Assembly: GCF_002214525.1 (NCBI RefSeq)
Contig: NZ_CP015104.1
Span: forward strand, 124,001 to 188,000
Source: Thermococcus sp. P6
GTDB lineage: Archaea > Methanobacteriota_B > Thermococci > Thermococcales > Thermococcaceae
Length of the DNA stretch: 64,000 bases
Direction: 5' to 3'
Shown one piece after another: positions 17,565-26,549 of this stretch (position 1 is its first letter; every line of letters begins with the position of its first letter). The notes below the pieces were generated by a model. The model was not told where the DNA came from. It saw only the letters and a program-made list of their open reading frames with translations, and made no database searches. The position numbers were made by a program, and so were the translations under genes.

Positions 17565-17774
17565 TCAGCTGAGCTCGTCGTAGACCACTCCAACGACCTC
17601 TCCGTCGTCGAGCGAGACGAAACTTACCCGGGTCTTTTTGCCACTCTTGGGGTCGATAACAACGAAATCCGGTCTGGACAGGTATTTACTGGAGGGTATA
17701 CGCCAGACATCGCCGTAATGGGCGCGGAGTTCCTCCAAAAACCTTTTTGAGTTCCGTCTAATAACGGTTGGCAT
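17565..17774 (-). CDS. Small conserved-looking protein, function unknown
   Basis: 69 residues: an N-terminal basic helix (MPTVIRRNSKRFLEELRAHYG) and a beta-rich rest (DFVVIDPKSGKKTRVSFVSLD, GEVVGVVYDELS). ATG 17774 follows acggtgatatca; an in-frame GTG at 17783 lies in that site. Its promoter (TATA-like tttttatac on the reverse strand, about 17807) diverges from srp54. Composition is like its neighbours, so it is probably a real gene; no function can be proposed. Confidence 0.7.
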   Translation of the reverse strand: MPTVIRRNSKRFLEELRAHYGDVWRIPSSKYLSRPDFVVIDPKSGKKTRVSFVSLDDGEVVGVVYDELS

Positions 17775-17885
17775 TGATATCACCGTTAGTATGTACTACT
17801 CAAAAGTATAAAAACCTTTCTATAGACATTCGTTAAACATAATATCGACGATCGGCGAATTAAAAAGGAAGAAGGAACCCAACCG

Positions 17886-17893
17886 TTTATAAA
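17886..17893 (+). promoter_or_regulatory. TATA box for the srp54 operon
   Basis: TTTATAAA preceded by accg and followed 30 bases later by the ribosome-binding region gtgtgggag of srp54. The distance to the start codon (38 bases) predicts a very short leader. Confidence 0.6.
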
Positions 17894-17923
17894 CTTCGAG
17901 GAGACCTATACCCGGTGTGGGAG

Positions 17924-19270
17924 ATGGCGCTGGAAAAACTCGGAAAGGCTCTCAACAACGCCCTCAGAAAGCTCGCCCGTTCGGGCGCCGCCGATGAGGC
18001 CGTGGTTAAGGAAGTCATAAGGGACATCCAGAGGGCCCTCATTCAGGCGGACGTTAACGTGAGACTGGTCCTCCAGCTGACGAAGACCATAGAGAGGAGG
18101 GCACTTGAGGAGAAACCCCCGGCGGGAGCATCGAAGAAGGAGCATATCATCCAGATAGTTTATGAGGAGCTCACGAAGTTCCTTGGAAATGAAGCAAGGC
18201 CACTCGAGGTGAAGGCAAAACCCACGATCCTGCTGACGGTTGGCATTCAGGGATCGGGCAAGACCACGAGCGTGGCCAAACTGGCAAGGCATCTCCAGAA
18301 GAGGGGTTACAAAGTTGGAGTAGTGTGCTCGGATACGTGGCGTCCCGGCGCTTACTTCCAGCTAAAACAGCTCGTCGAGCCCTTCGGAATAGAGGTCTTC
18401 GGCGACCCCGAGGAGAAAGATGCCGTGAAGCTCGCCCGTGAGGGCGTCGAGCACTTCAAAGCCAGAGGTGTGGACGTCATAATAGTGGACTCCGCCGGAA
18501 GGCACAGGGAGGAGAGGGGCCTCATTGAAGAGATGAGAATGATAAGCGAGGCCATAAAACCGCACGAGGTAATCCTCGTTATCGATGGAACGATCGGCCA
18601 GCAGGCCTACAATCAGGCGCTGGCGTTTAAAGAGGCCACCCCAATAGGATCCATCATCGTCACGAAGCTCGATGGTTCCGCCAAGGGTGGTGGGGCCCTT
18701 TCAGCCGTCGCTGCCACCGGAGCTCCAATAAAGTTCATAGGCGTTGGTGAGAGGATAGACGACATAGAGCCCTTCGATCCCAAACGCTTCGTCTCCCGGC
18801 TCCTCGGAATGGGGGACATAGAGGGACTGCTTCAAAAGCTCGAGGAACTCCAGAAGGGACAGGAACTCAAGGAGGAGGACATCGATAAATTCCTGAAGGG
18901 CAGGTTCAACCTGAAGGACATGTACGCCCAGCTCGAGGCCATGCAAAAGATGGGACCGCTGAAGCAGGTTCTCCAGATGATCCCCGGTCTGGGTTACTCC
19001 CTTCCCGAGGATGCCGTCAAAGTCGGCGAGGAGAAGCTGAAAAGGTACAGGGTGATAATGGACTCAATGACCGAGGAAGAGCTCGAGAACCCCGAAGTAA
19101 TCAACTATTCAAGGATAAAGCGAATCGCAAGGGGTTCAGGAACCAGCACCCGCGAGGTCAGGGAACTTCTCCAGCAGTACAACCAGATGAAGAGAACCTT
19201 TAAGAGCCTCGACAAAAGAAAGCTTTCCAAGATGATGAAGAAGTTCAACTTCGGGGGGCTGGGGATATGA
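17924..19270 (+). CDS. srp54: Signal recognition particle GTPase SRP54
   Basis: 448-residue GTPase that binds signal sequences of nascent membrane and secreted proteins and delivers ribosomes to the receptor FtsY. Order of domains: N helical bundle (1-90), G domain with [10 protein letters not shown] (about 105-114), [24 protein letters not shown], then the methionine-rich M domain (about 300-448, [23 protein letters not shown]) that binds 7S RNA and signal peptides. ATG 17924 is chosen; GTG 17915 is in the ribosome-binding site. Its stop overlaps the next start (ATGA). Confidence 0.97.
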   Translation: MALEKLGKALNNALRKLARSGAADEAVVKEVIRDIQRALIQADVNVRLVLQLTKTIERRALEEKPPAGASKKEHIIQIVYEELTKFLGNEARPLEVKAKPTILLTVGIQGSGKTTSVAKLARHLQKRGYKVGVVCSDTWRPGAYFQLKQLVEPFGIEVFGDPEEKDAVKLAREGVEHFKARGVDVIIVDSAGRHREERGLIEEMRMISEAIKPHEVILVIDGTIGQQAYNQALAFKEATPIGSIIVTKLDGSAKGGGALSAVAATGAPIKFIGVGERIDDIEPFDPKRFVSRLLGMGDIEGLLQKLEELQKGQELKEEDIDKFLKGRFNLKDMYAQLEAMQKMGPLKQVLQMIPGLGYSLPEDAVKVGEEKLKRYRVIMDSMTEEELENPEVINYSRIKRIARGSGTSTREVRELLQQYNQMKRTFKSLDKRKLSKMMKKFNFGGLGI

Positions 19271-19506
19271 TAACCGTTCTGGTGCTGGTCGTCGTAAGGC
19301 CGGGAACGGAGGAGAAGGTTTACAACGCCCTGAAGAACGACAGAAGGGTGAAGGAGATCTACCGCGTCTACGGAGAGTACGACATCATCCTAAAGGCGGA
19401 GGTTAAGGACATCCGGGAGCTGGACCTGTTCCACGACGAGGTGCTCAGGAAGGTTAGGGACATAGAAATGACGGAAACCCTGATAGCCAGCCCTTACGGG
19501 GGGTAG
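19267..19506 (+). CDS. Stand-alone Lrp/AsnC ligand-binding (RAM) domain
   Basis: 79 residues forming only the RAM half of an Lrp/AsnC regulator: [42 protein letters not shown], and the closing segment [12 protein letters not shown]. There is no DNA-binding helix-turn-helix. Such proteins form oligomers that bind amino acids and may modulate full-length Lrp regulators. It overlaps srp54 by four bases and is followed after 3 bases by the YkgJ-like gene, so it is translated with SRP54; the biological reason is unknown. Confidence 0.85.
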   Translation: MITVLVLVVVRPGTEEKVYNALKNDRRVKEIYRVYGEYDIILKAEVKDIRELDLFHDEVLRKVRDIEMTETLIASPYGG

Positions 19507-19509
19507 GCT

Positions 19510-20007
19510 TTGGAAAAGAGATGGGTGGCGAGGATTAACCTCGACACCCTCGAGATCGATTACGACCCCTCCTTTAAATTTAAGTGCGTTGAGAACTGCG
19601 GAAAGTGCTGCCGGGATCTTGAGGTACCCCTGAGGGACGAGGACATAGAGGAGATAGAGGCCCTCGGGTACAGCGCATGGGAGTTCGTTGATTACGAAAA
19701 GATGTTCTACAGGGGCGACAGGTTCCTGAGTTATGCCCTGAAAAAGCGTCCCTTCGACGGAGGCTGCGTTTTCCTCGACCCCGAAACGATGAAGTGCCGG
19801 ATATACGAGAAAAGGCCCCTCGCGTGCAGGCTGTACCCTTTCATCTTCGTTAAGAAGGGGAATCTCATGGAAGTGTACGTTAAGAGGGACTCCTTCTGCC
19901 CCGGTATAGACCATCCGGAGGGAGAGAGCATCGACAGGATACTCCTTCGCGATTACCGGGACGTTATAGAGACCTACCGTAGGAAGGCTGTAAAGGATCG
20001 CGGGTAA
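19510..20007 (+). CDS. YkgJ-type cysteine-cluster protein
   Basis: 165-residue protein with the conserved cysteine pattern of the YkgJ/CxxCxxCC zinc- or iron-binding family: CVENCGKCC (about residues 27-35), CVFLD, CRIYEKRPLACRLYPF and a last cysteine in SFCPG. Function is not established; many members are found beside Fe-S or metal-handling genes. The start is TTG 19510, 3 bases after the RAM gene. Together with the RAM protein it forms a tail to srp54. Confidence 0.82.
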   Translation: MEKRWVARINLDTLEIDYDPSFKFKCVENCGKCCRDLEVPLRDEDIEEIEALGYSAWEFVDYEKMFYRGDRFLSYALKKRPFDGGCVFLDPETMKCRIYEKRPLACRLYPFIFVKKGNLMEVYVKRDSFCPGIDHPEGESIDRILLRDYRDVIETYRRKAVKDRG

Positions 20008-20061
20008 CCGAAACATATTTAAACATTTTTTTGTTAATCCCACGCCACCGGAGGTGAGAGG

Positions 20062-20778
20062 ATGAGCCAGCTAAAGTCGGTTCAGGAGAAGCTCAAGCTG
20101 ATCAGGGTGCTCAGACTCCTCAAAAAGACCTACACCTACGAAGAGCTGTCGAGAATGACAGGCCTTCCGATAACGGTGCTCAACAGGTACGTAAGGGGGA
20201 AGGTTCTTCCGAGTGCCGAGAGGACGCGGAAACTCCTTGAGCTGCTCACGCCCTACATCAAAATCGAGGAGGAGGTCAGAAAGAGGATAAAGTTCGATGA
20301 GCACGGCTTCTTCGACAACATGCCCGTGCTGGGCGACACGACCCTCATGGGCCTCATAGCCGAGAAGGTGGCGAGCGATTACCTCGATAGGGGCGTGGAT
20401 AAGGTCCTGACCGCTGCCACCGACGGAATAGCCCTCGGCGTCCACATTGCCAGAGAACTCGGCGTTGATATTGTCTACGCCAAGAAGAAGAAGGAAGTAG
20501 GGGTGGAGAAGTTCTACGAGGTCAGCTACGTTCCAAGCGCCTCGGGAAGCGTTACAACGCTCTACCTCCCGCAGTGGGCCCTCAGAAAGGGGGAGAACGT
20601 TCTCATAGTGGATGACGTCATAAGGAGCGGTGAGACCCAGAAGGCCCTGATTGAGATATGCAAAAGGGCCGGGGCGAAACCCGCGGGCATGTTCTTCCTG
20701 ATAAGCGTCGGCGATGTAATCGACCGCCTCAAGAAGGAGTACAGCGTTCCGGTAGAGAGTCTCATAACTCTGGAGTGA
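20062..20778 (+). CDS. HTH plus phosphoribosyltransferase-like regulator (GfcR/PyrE2 type)
   Basis: 238 residues. Residues 1-75 contain a helix-turn-helix (YTYEELSRMTGLPITVLNRYV, then GKVLPSAERTRKLLELL); residues 85-238 form a type I phosphoribosyltransferase fold with the PRPP loop VLIVDDVIRSGET. Archaeal proteins of this COG0856 group act as transcription factors rather than orotate phosphoribosyltransferases; a halophilic member (GfcR) controls sugar breakdown. Here PRPP or a nucleotide is the likely signal and the targets are unknown. TATA-like catatttaaa at about 20013-20022 gives it its own promoter. Confidence 0.8.
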   Translation: MSQLKSVQEKLKLIRVLRLLKKTYTYEELSRMTGLPITVLNRYVRGKVLPSAERTRKLLELLTPYIKIEEEVRKRIKFDEHGFFDNMPVLGDTTLMGLIAEKVASDYLDRGVDKVLTAATDGIALGVHIARELGVDIVYAKKKKEVGVEKFYEVSYVPSASGSVTTLYLPQWALRKGENVLIVDDVIRSGETQKALIEICKRAGAKPAGMFFLISVGDVIDRLKKEYSVPVESLITLE

Positions 20779-20783
20779 GCAGG

Positions 20784-21110
20784 ATGAAGGTGCTGATATA
20801 CAACGCAGACGGCCTGAGCCTGCCGGTCGAGGTCGAGGTGGGGGTTCCCTTTAAATTCACCTGCAAAGAGGGGGAGTGTGGTAAGAGGATTGTCATAGAA
20901 GGGATCGTGAGGCCCGCGAGCGAGGAGGAGTTCAACGAGGTCCTCGAGAAAACCGTAAGCAGTAACCCGGGTTTCAAAAGGATACGGGAGATAACCGCGA
21001 GAAGGCTGGTGTTCGAGGGAAAGGTCAACGGAAAGCCTGCTCTCCTCCCGGTCGAGAGCCTCGACGACTTCGCCGAACGATTCATGAGCGAGGTCTTAGT
21101 CCTCCGTTAG
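20784..21110 (+). CDS. Hypothetical protein with CKEGECGKR motif
   Basis: 108 residues, starting at ATG 20784 after the site gagcagg, 5 bases past the regulator gene. It is predicted to be a small alpha/beta protein (VLIYNADGLSLPVEVEV; FNEVLEKTVSS; ALLPVESLDDFAERFMSEVLVLR) with only two cysteines, in CKEGECGKR near residue 30. I do not recognise it. The operon suggests a link to the phosphoribosyltransferase-like regulator. Its end overlaps the convergent Lrp gene by 15 bases. Confidence 0.7.
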   Translation: MKVLIYNADGLSLPVEVEVGVPFKFTCKEGECGKRIVIEGIVRPASEEEFNEVLEKTVSSNPGFKRIREITARRLVFEGKVNGKPALLPVESLDDFAERFMSEVLVLR

Positions 21111-21548
21111 TTTAAGCCTCCAGTCCTCCTTGACCACCTGCATGGCCACGCTCGTGTTGGTCTTCTCGACCCCCTCGAGGGAGAGGAGCCACTTAACGAA
21201 ACGGTTCATGTCGGCCCTGTCCCTGAACTTCGCCACCACGAGGATGTCGAACTCCCCCGTGATGTCGTAAACCACAACGGCCCTGTCGTTCCGGGCTATC
21301 TCACGCTCTATTTCGGTTATCTTCCTTCCCTGCGCCTTGATTCCTATCACCGCGGTGAGTCCAAAGCCAAGCTTCTCGTAGTCGAGAACCGGCGCGAAGC
21401 CCCTGAGTATTCCCTCCTCTTCCATCCTCCTGATCCGGTTGTACACGGTCCCCACCGCCACATCGAGCTCGCGCGCTATCTCGCGGTAGGACAGTCGGGC
21501 GTTCTCCTGAAGGAGGGAGAGTATCCTAACGTCCAGCTCGTCCACCAT
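21096..21548 (-). CDS. Lrp/AsnC-family transcriptional regulator
   Basis: 150-residue regulator with an N-terminal helix-turn-helix (DELDVRILSLLQENARLSYREIA, VGTVYNRIRRMEEEGI) and a C-terminal RAM domain (VVVYDITGEFDILVVAKFRDRADM, LSLEGVEKTNTSVAMQVVKED). It probably responds to an amino acid. The start ATG 21548 gives the standard VDELD beginning; upstream in-frame extension passes through the TATA-like ggtatttaaagg (about 21578-21589) and is rejected. It lies 50 bases after the radical-SAM gene, same strand. Confidence 0.9.
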   Translation of the reverse strand: MVDELDVRILSLLQENARLSYREIARELDVAVGTVYNRIRRMEEEGILRGFAPVLDYEKLGFGLTAVIGIKAQGRKITEIEREIARNDRAVVVYDITGEFDILVVAKFRDRADMNRFVKWLLSLEGVEKTNTSVAMQVVKEDWRLKLTED

Positions 21549-21598
21549 TCCGGCCACCGCTGTTGGTTTAGAAGTCTCCTTTAAATACCCTCCGGGGG

Positions 21599-23200
21599 TT
21601 AATAAGCCTCCACGGGTGAAGCCGGGTACCATCCCTGTTCCTCCTTTTCTATCCTGATATCCAGAGGTTCGAGCCTTTTATCGGGGTTAAATCCGTGTTT
21701 GATGCCCCATTTTCTCAGGTACCTAACAACGAGCCTTGCCCCAAGCCTTGCTAACGGATAGAATGGAATTAAGAATGGATTCCCCCTCATGACCATCGGC
21801 AGACCGTTCGTCACCTCTTTGTAGAGGTGCCTCCACGCGTAATAGAGGTGCAGGAACCTTCCCTCCGTCATCATCCCCTCGACGTCGAAGAAGTCCCTGC
21901 CTTTCAGCATTCCCATTGGAACGAACGCCAGTGGAGTTACCGAAAAGTGGGCCCTGTTGCCGAGCTTTTCCTCCAGTTCCCTCTCCATCGTCAGTATGAG
22001 CCGGGCCGTCATTATCTCGTCCTCCTCATCCTCCCCCGGGAGCCCCAGTATGGTGGTATAAGCCGGGAACCAGTAGTTCCTGTTGAGTACGTAAGTTCCG
22101 TTCAGCAGGACCCAGGGCCACTCCTCTGGTGAGAAAGGCTTCATTTTGTTGTTCATGTAAAGCCCGATTAACCTCGGCGAAGCCGTTTCAAACCCCACCT
22201 GTATTCCGATCCAATGCCTCTCGTTTGCCCCCACTATTCTTGATATCGTCTCCACCATCCCGGGGTTCGCCAGTGCCCCGGCAACAGCTCCGTGGGTCGG
22301 GTTCACGTTCCTCGTATACCTCCTCGCCATCTCAAAGAGCTCAATAACGGCTTCCGCATTTGGATAGAAGTTCCGCTTATCTTCAACTTTATACAGGAAG
22401 ATGTCCTCGCTGTGGAGCCATGCATGATCTATGCCCGCTTTCGTGTTCAGCCTTATCTCCTCTTCGATTTTTTCCAAGGGAATATAACGGGCAACCCTTA
22501 GGTTGGGCTCACAGAACCTGCAGCCCCGTCCACATCCTCTCATCACCTCAACGAGACCCTTGTAAGATGGGGCGACTATGGTGGGGATCTCATCCACCCT
22601 TGGCCAGCCCTTAACCTGAATGGTTCTGTCCGCACTTCCGCTCTCTATCTCCCTGAAGATATCTCCGGCAACGTGATCGACCTCGCCGATCACCACATGG
22701 TCAATCTTCAGCCCTTCCCTTCCTTTGAAGTCAATCTGCCAGGCCCCCGGGCCACCGACGACGAGCTTAAAATTGTAGCCTTTTCTATCCCTGATCGAGT
22801 TTATCCTCCGCACCAGCTGAAGGAACTTTAGCTTCGTGTAGTTTGTCCACCTGCCGCCGTTTGTGAACATCATGCTCACCGGCCCGAGTCCCATTGGATC
22901 CATCTCATAAAGCGCTACGATGGTTGTCTTATCATCTATGAATTGCTCTATCGCTCTTGGATGGGCAACGACCACCTCATCCCTCCCGAACCCCTGGGTG
23001 AGTAAAGCCGCCTCCACCTTTCTCAGTCCGTAGGGAGCTTCACTCAGGATTCCGTTTTCGTCCGGAAGCTGGGAGTCAAGGATGTGATAGACCCACCCGG
23101 GCATCTTCTCCACAGGAGCACAGCCGAGGAAGTCCAAGAGGGGAACGTTGTGATAGGTGCTCGTCAGCGTTTCATCTGTGCTCAACACGATCCTCGCCAT
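21599..23200 (-). CDS. B12-binding-type radical SAM protein
   Basis: 533-residue protein. The first 200 residues look like a cobalamin-binding-like Rossmann domain (VVVAHPRAIEQFIDDKTTIVALYE, VVGGPGAWQIDF, DHVVIGEVDHVAGDIFRE). A radical SAM core follows, with the cluster motif CGRGCRFC (CxxxCxxC, about residues 226-233) and the downstream ILGLPGEDEEDE segment. No cobalamin DxHxxG motif is evident. The layout is that of the broad COG1032 group (methyltransferases, methylthiotransferases, others); the substrate cannot be named. ATG 23200 follows ggggatgatacc. It is transcribed from its own TATA-like element (tttaaatatg region about 23247). Confidence 0.8.
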   Translation of the reverse strand: MARIVLSTDETLTSTYHNVPLLDFLGCAPVEKMPGWVYHILDSQLPDENGILSEAPYGLRKVEAALLTQGFGRDEVVVAHPRAIEQFIDDKTTIVALYEMDPMGLGPVSMMFTNGGRWTNYTKLKFLQLVRRINSIRDRKGYNFKLVVGGPGAWQIDFKGREGLKIDHVVIGEVDHVAGDIFREIESGSADRTIQVKGWPRVDEIPTIVAPSYKGLVEVMRGCGRGCRFCEPNLRVARYIPLEKIEEEIRLNTKAGIDHAWLHSEDIFLYKVEDKRNFYPNAEAVIELFEMARRYTRNVNPTHGAVAGALANPGMVETISRIVGANERHWIGIQVGFETASPRLIGLYMNNKMKPFSPEEWPWVLLNGTYVLNRNYWFPAYTTILGLPGEDEEDEIMTARLILTMERELEEKLGNRAHFSVTPLAFVPMGMLKGRDFFDVEGMMTEGRFLHLYYAWRHLYKEVTNGLPMVMRGNPFLIPFYPLARLGARLVVRYLRKWGIKHGFNPDKRLEPLDIRIEKEEQGWYPASPVEAY

Positions 23201-23288
23201 GGTATCATCCCCGTAATTATCTTCATACCTATGAAAGAAGACTTGCATATTTAAATCTATCGAAACCCTGCTCTAAGTTCAATGCTCC

Positions 23289-24110
23289 CTAATCCAAAAC
23301 CTGAAGAACCCTCTCAAAAAGGCCCTCGATTTTTCCGGGCCCGAATTCCACGACCTCCACCGGGTGCAGAAGGGGTAGCAAATCTTCTGTAACCACCCTC
23401 CATGGCTCTTTTATACTCGAGACAACTTCCAGCGCCCTTCTGTAGTCTTCCCCTTTAAAGATCGCCACCTTGCTTGGAGCAACTGCAAGGACCAAGTCAG
23501 AATCAACGGACTTTTTAGTCGGGGCCGCGAAGTTGTTATAGGACTCCACTATCGTGAGCTCGTGATTCCTCTTGATGTAGTTCAGGCATTCATCGGCCTT
23601 TTCACGGGACGTTATTAGAAGTTCATCTATTTCACTGGTATTTAGCGGTTCTGGATTTACCACAGAGACAAGTTTTTTGACCTCTTCCTTGAGCGGTCTT
23701 GTCAGTCTCCTTAAGTTTTCGGGAACATAATACTGCTTAGTTTCAGTGGTACTCGTTACTCTGATCATCGTCACCTGGCTTTGGTATGTGAGCGCTATGT
23801 AACTGCTGCTCCTCCAGCCAACTTTTTCCGGATCTGGAGGAAAAAGAAGAACGGTCACTGGGCTTTCAATTTCTATTGATTCAGAGCTTTTCGCCGATTC
23901 ATGGAGTCTATAGGCATCCTCGCCCATTAGAAGGCCGGCCTCAACGCTCTTGGATAGATACTCGTATTGATACCAACCATTAAAGGCACTCACGGGCTTA
24001 GAAACTCCAATATCAATCCCTCTCTCCACTGCATCTTCAATTAGAGAAGTTGCCAAAGTTGTTTTACCTGAGTCATAAGGGAGGACACCAACTATTAAGA
24101 CGGAAGGCAT
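23289..24110 (-). CDS. P-loop ATPase/GTPase of unknown role
   Basis: 273 residues with a dethiobiotin-synthetase/MinD-like N-terminus: VLIVGVLPYDSGKTTLATSLIEDA contains a GxxxxGKTT-type nucleotide-binding loop, followed by GIDIGVSKPVSAFNGW. Later strands (LTIVESYNNFAAP, LVLAVAPSKVAIFKG) match the SIMIBI-class fold, in which such proteins bind a ligand between subunits. Archaeal relatives are annotated only as predicted P-loop ATPases. Codon usage is slightly more A+T-rich than neighbours. It lies 88 bases upstream of the radical-SAM gene on the same strand. Confidence 0.7.
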   Translation of the reverse strand: MPSVLIVGVLPYDSGKTTLATSLIEDAVERGIDIGVSKPVSAFNGWYQYEYLSKSVEAGLLMGEDAYRLHESAKSSESIEIESPVTVLLFPPDPEKVGWRSSSYIALTYQSQVTMIRVTSTTETKQYYVPENLRRLTRPLKEEVKKLVSVVNPEPLNTSEIDELLITSREKADECLNYIKRNHELTIVESYNNFAAPTKKSVDSDLVLAVAPSKVAIFKGEDYRRALEVVSSIKEPWRVVTEDLLPLLHPVEVVEFGPGKIEGLFERVLQVLD

Positions 24111-24294
24111 CTAAACCACCTCCGGGATCGTTATTAATTTTTTCTCGATAACTACCTTATTTTTACATGTCCTGTCCTCCGGAAACTTCAAACGATGCCT
24201 TAAGCCCGAGAACCTTTTAAGTTTTAAGGTGTGGTGAGCTTCCAGACCAGCAAAAAGCTTATAAACCCCTGCCGGGGATAGGATAGCGGGCGGA

Positions 24295-24372
24295 GGACCG
24301 GTAGCCTAGCCAGGACAGGGCGGCGGCCTCCTAAGCCGCAGGTCCGGGGTTCAAATCCCCGCCGGTCCGCCA
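24295..24372 (+). tRNA. tRNA-Arg (anticodon CCU)
   Basis: 78-base tRNA. Acceptor GGACCGG/CCGGTCC, anticodon stem GCGGC/GCCGC, loop CTCCTAA giving CCU, T arm CGGGG-TTCAAAT-CCCCG, CCA at 24370-24372. TATA box cttataaac at 24258-24266 lies about 30 bases upstream. Confidence 0.96.
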
Positions 24373-24416
24373 CAAAACGTTCTATTGACCTATCCGTTGA
24401 AAAACAGGTGAAGGGC

Positions 24417-25253
24417 TTAAAGCCCCCTGAGTCCCGGGAACCAGACCTTCTTACCGGCCCGCTCTTTCTCCCCGTCCCACTCGGCGAGTATCCTAACGGC
24501 CTCACTGGCCACCATAGCCGCTTCCTTCTCGCCCGCCTTTCCGAACTCGTCGGTTATCCTGTTGGCAAAGACGGCACAGACGCAGCCTGCCCTCAGACCG
24601 TATAAACCTGCCAGAGTGTAGAGGGTGGCCGCCTCCATCTCGAAGTTCGTAACGTTGGCCACCCTCAGATCGTCCACGATGTTCCTTGCGAAGCTCGGGA
24701 AGTAGCCGTTTAACCCCGGCCTTCCCTGACCGAGGTAGAAGCTGTCGGTGGAGGCCGTTATGCCGACGTGGTACCTGACCCCCATAGTCTCGGCGGCCTC
24801 TATCAGGGCGAGGGTAACCTCAAGGTCAGCAACTGCCGGATACTCCACCCTGACGTACTGCTTTGAGGTTCCCTCAAGCCTGACGGCGGCTCTGGCTATT
24901 ATGAGGTCACCGATCTCTATCCCGGGCTGTATGGCACCCGTCGAGCCCACCCTTATGAAGGTATCCGCGCCGATAGCGGCAAGCTCCTCAACGGCTATGG
25001 CTGTCGAAGGCCCTCCTATGCCGGTTGAGGTTGCGCTTATCCTAACCCCCCTGTACCTCCCGGTGTGAGTTCTGTACTCCCTGTGGAAGGCTATCTCCTT
25101 CCTCTCGTCCCAGAGGGAGCTTATCTTTGGAACCCTCTCGGGATCGCCGGGCAACAGGACGTACCTCGAAACGTCCCCCGGTTTGCAGGCTATGTGGTAC
25201 TGATAGCCCTCCTCGGTCTGGGGCCTCTCGGCCGAAACGAACCTCTCTCCCAT
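24417..25253 (-). CDS. udp: Uridine phosphorylase (nucleoside phosphorylase family)
   Basis: 278-residue enzyme splitting uridine with phosphate to uracil and ribose-1-phosphate. It has the phosphate-binding LLPGDPERVPKI, ISATSTGIGGPSTAIAVEELA, the RVGSTGAIQPGIEIGDLIIA strand and the ribose site FEMEAATLYTLA. Length and motifs fit Udp rather than purine phosphorylase. ATG 25253 follows agggtgatcccc; GTG 25262 is inside that site. It is monocistronic and convergent with tRNA-Arg. Confidence 0.88.
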   Translation of the reverse strand: MGERFVSAERPQTEEGYQYHIACKPGDVSRYVLLPGDPERVPKISSLWDERKEIAFHREYRTHTGRYRGVRISATSTGIGGPSTAIAVEELAAIGADTFIRVGSTGAIQPGIEIGDLIIARAAVRLEGTSKQYVRVEYPAVADLEVTLALIEAAETMGVRYHVGITASTDSFYLGQGRPGLNGYFPSFARNIVDDLRVANVTNFEMEAATLYTLAGLYGLRAGCVCAVFANRITDEFGKAGEKEAAMVASEAVRILAEWDGEKERAGKKVWFPGLRGL

Positions 25254-25399
25254 GGGGATCACCCTTTTACCCTTTACGGGGTATATCAGGATGCTACCAT
25301 AAAAACCTTGGGTGCCTCATGCTCCAGCTGTCCCCGGGAATTTCAGGGGAGAGGTTGAAGGTATTTAAGGGTTGAATCCAAGCATGAGGGGGTGGTATC

Positions 25400-26284
25400 A
25401 TGGCAGGGGTAAGGTATCCTGCGGTTGCCGGGAGCTTCTATCCCCCGGATGAGGAATTAAAGGAGATGCTGGACAGGTTCTTCAGGGATCTGGGTGAGGA
25501 GGGAAGCGAGAGAAGGATAACCGCCGGGGTGGCGCCACATGCGGGTTACGTCTTTTCGGGTTTCACGGCATCGAGAACCTACAAGGCGATCTTCGAGGAC
25601 GGGCTTCCAGAGACGTTCGTGATCTTCGGGCCGAACCACACGGGCATGGGCTCGCCGATAGCGGTCTATCCCTCCGGGAAGTGGCGCACTCCCCTTGGAG
25701 ACGTTGAGGTTGACTCCGAGATGTCCATGGCCATAGCGAGGCTCTCCGGAGTGGCGGATCTCGACGAGATGGCCCACAGGTACGAGCACTCGATAGAGGT
25801 GCAGCTTCCCTTTATCCAGTACCTTGCGGAGAAATCGGGGAAGGAGATCAGAATAGTTCCCATAACCCTTGGAATTCAGGACGAGGAGGTTTCCCGGGAC
25901 CTCGGAAGGGCCGTGTTTGAGGCGAGCGAGGAGCTGGGCAGGGACGTTGTGGTGATAGCGAGCACCGACATGATGCACTACGGCCCGATGTACGGCTACG
26001 TGCCCTTCAGGGCGAGGGGGGACGATTTACCCGGCAGGATAAAGGAGTGGGACTTCAGGGTTATAAGGCGGGTCCTCGACTTCGACGTGGAGGGAACCTT
26101 CCGGGAGCTCCGTGAGATGAACCACACGATGTGCGGGCCCGGGGGGGTTGGAGCTGCAATAGTGTTTTCGAGATTAAAGGGAGCGGTTGAGGCGGAGCTC
26201 CTCCACTACACGACGAGCTACGAGATCAGCAGAAGTACAGATGCCATAGTCGGGTACGCGAGCATCGTCATGAGAAAGGCATGA
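25400..26284 (+). CDS. MEMO1/AmmeMemoRadiSam system protein B
   Basis: 294-residue protein of the MEMO family, related to class III extradiol dioxygenases. The iron-site residues are in [11 protein letters not shown] (His about 49), GPNHTG (His about 80) and NHTMCGPG-type segments, with [12 protein letters not shown] and ASTDMMHYG conserved. The biochemical role in archaea is unproven; in many archaea the gene neighbours mevalonate kinase, as here. Start ATG 25400 follows gagggggtggtatc. Confidence 0.88.
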   Translation: MAGVRYPAVAGSFYPPDEELKEMLDRFFRDLGEEGSERRITAGVAPHAGYVFSGFTASRTYKAIFEDGLPETFVIFGPNHTGMGSPIAVYPSGKWRTPLGDVEVDSEMSMAIARLSGVADLDEMAHRYEHSIEVQLPFIQYLAEKSGKEIRIVPITLGIQDEEVSRDLGRAVFEASEELGRDVVVIASTDMMHYGPMYGYVPFRARGDDLPGRIKEWDFRVIRRVLDFDVEGTFRELREMNHTMCGPGGVGAAIVFSRLKGAVEAELLHYTTSYEISRSTDAIVGYASIVMRKA

Positions 26285-26459
26285 AGGGTCTGACTTTTTG
26301 TTCACCCCTTTGTGCTTCCCTTCCCTCAAAACCGGGTGAAAATAACCGCAATGATGGTCCTCCCCTCTGTACTGTATGGGGGGAAGAGGACATAACAGGG
26401 CACCCGCTGGGGTTAAGTTTAATTATTCCCGGGATATAGTTTGAGCCTGAGGCGATGGA

Positions 26460-26549
26460 ATGGGGAGCATAAAATCAAAAACCGTCAAAATTTTAGATGA
26501 CATGGGGATCCCGAAGGATTCTGATGAACTCCGGGAGGGTCAAAGATGA
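26460..26549 (+). CDS. Possible 29-residue ORF overlapping mvk start
   Basis: The 261-base gap after the MEMO gene holds a TATA-like gtttaattatt (about 26416) and a short frame, ATG 26460 after ctgaggcgatgga, reading [16 protein letters not shown] and ending RREGQR-like with TGA overlapping the mvk ATG (ATGA). The overlap and spacing look like a translated leader or a small protein coupled to mvk. It may equally be chance or the remnant of a longer gene. Nothing else is visible in the gap. Confidence 0.3.
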   Translation: MGSIKSKTVKILDDMGIPKDSDELREGQR

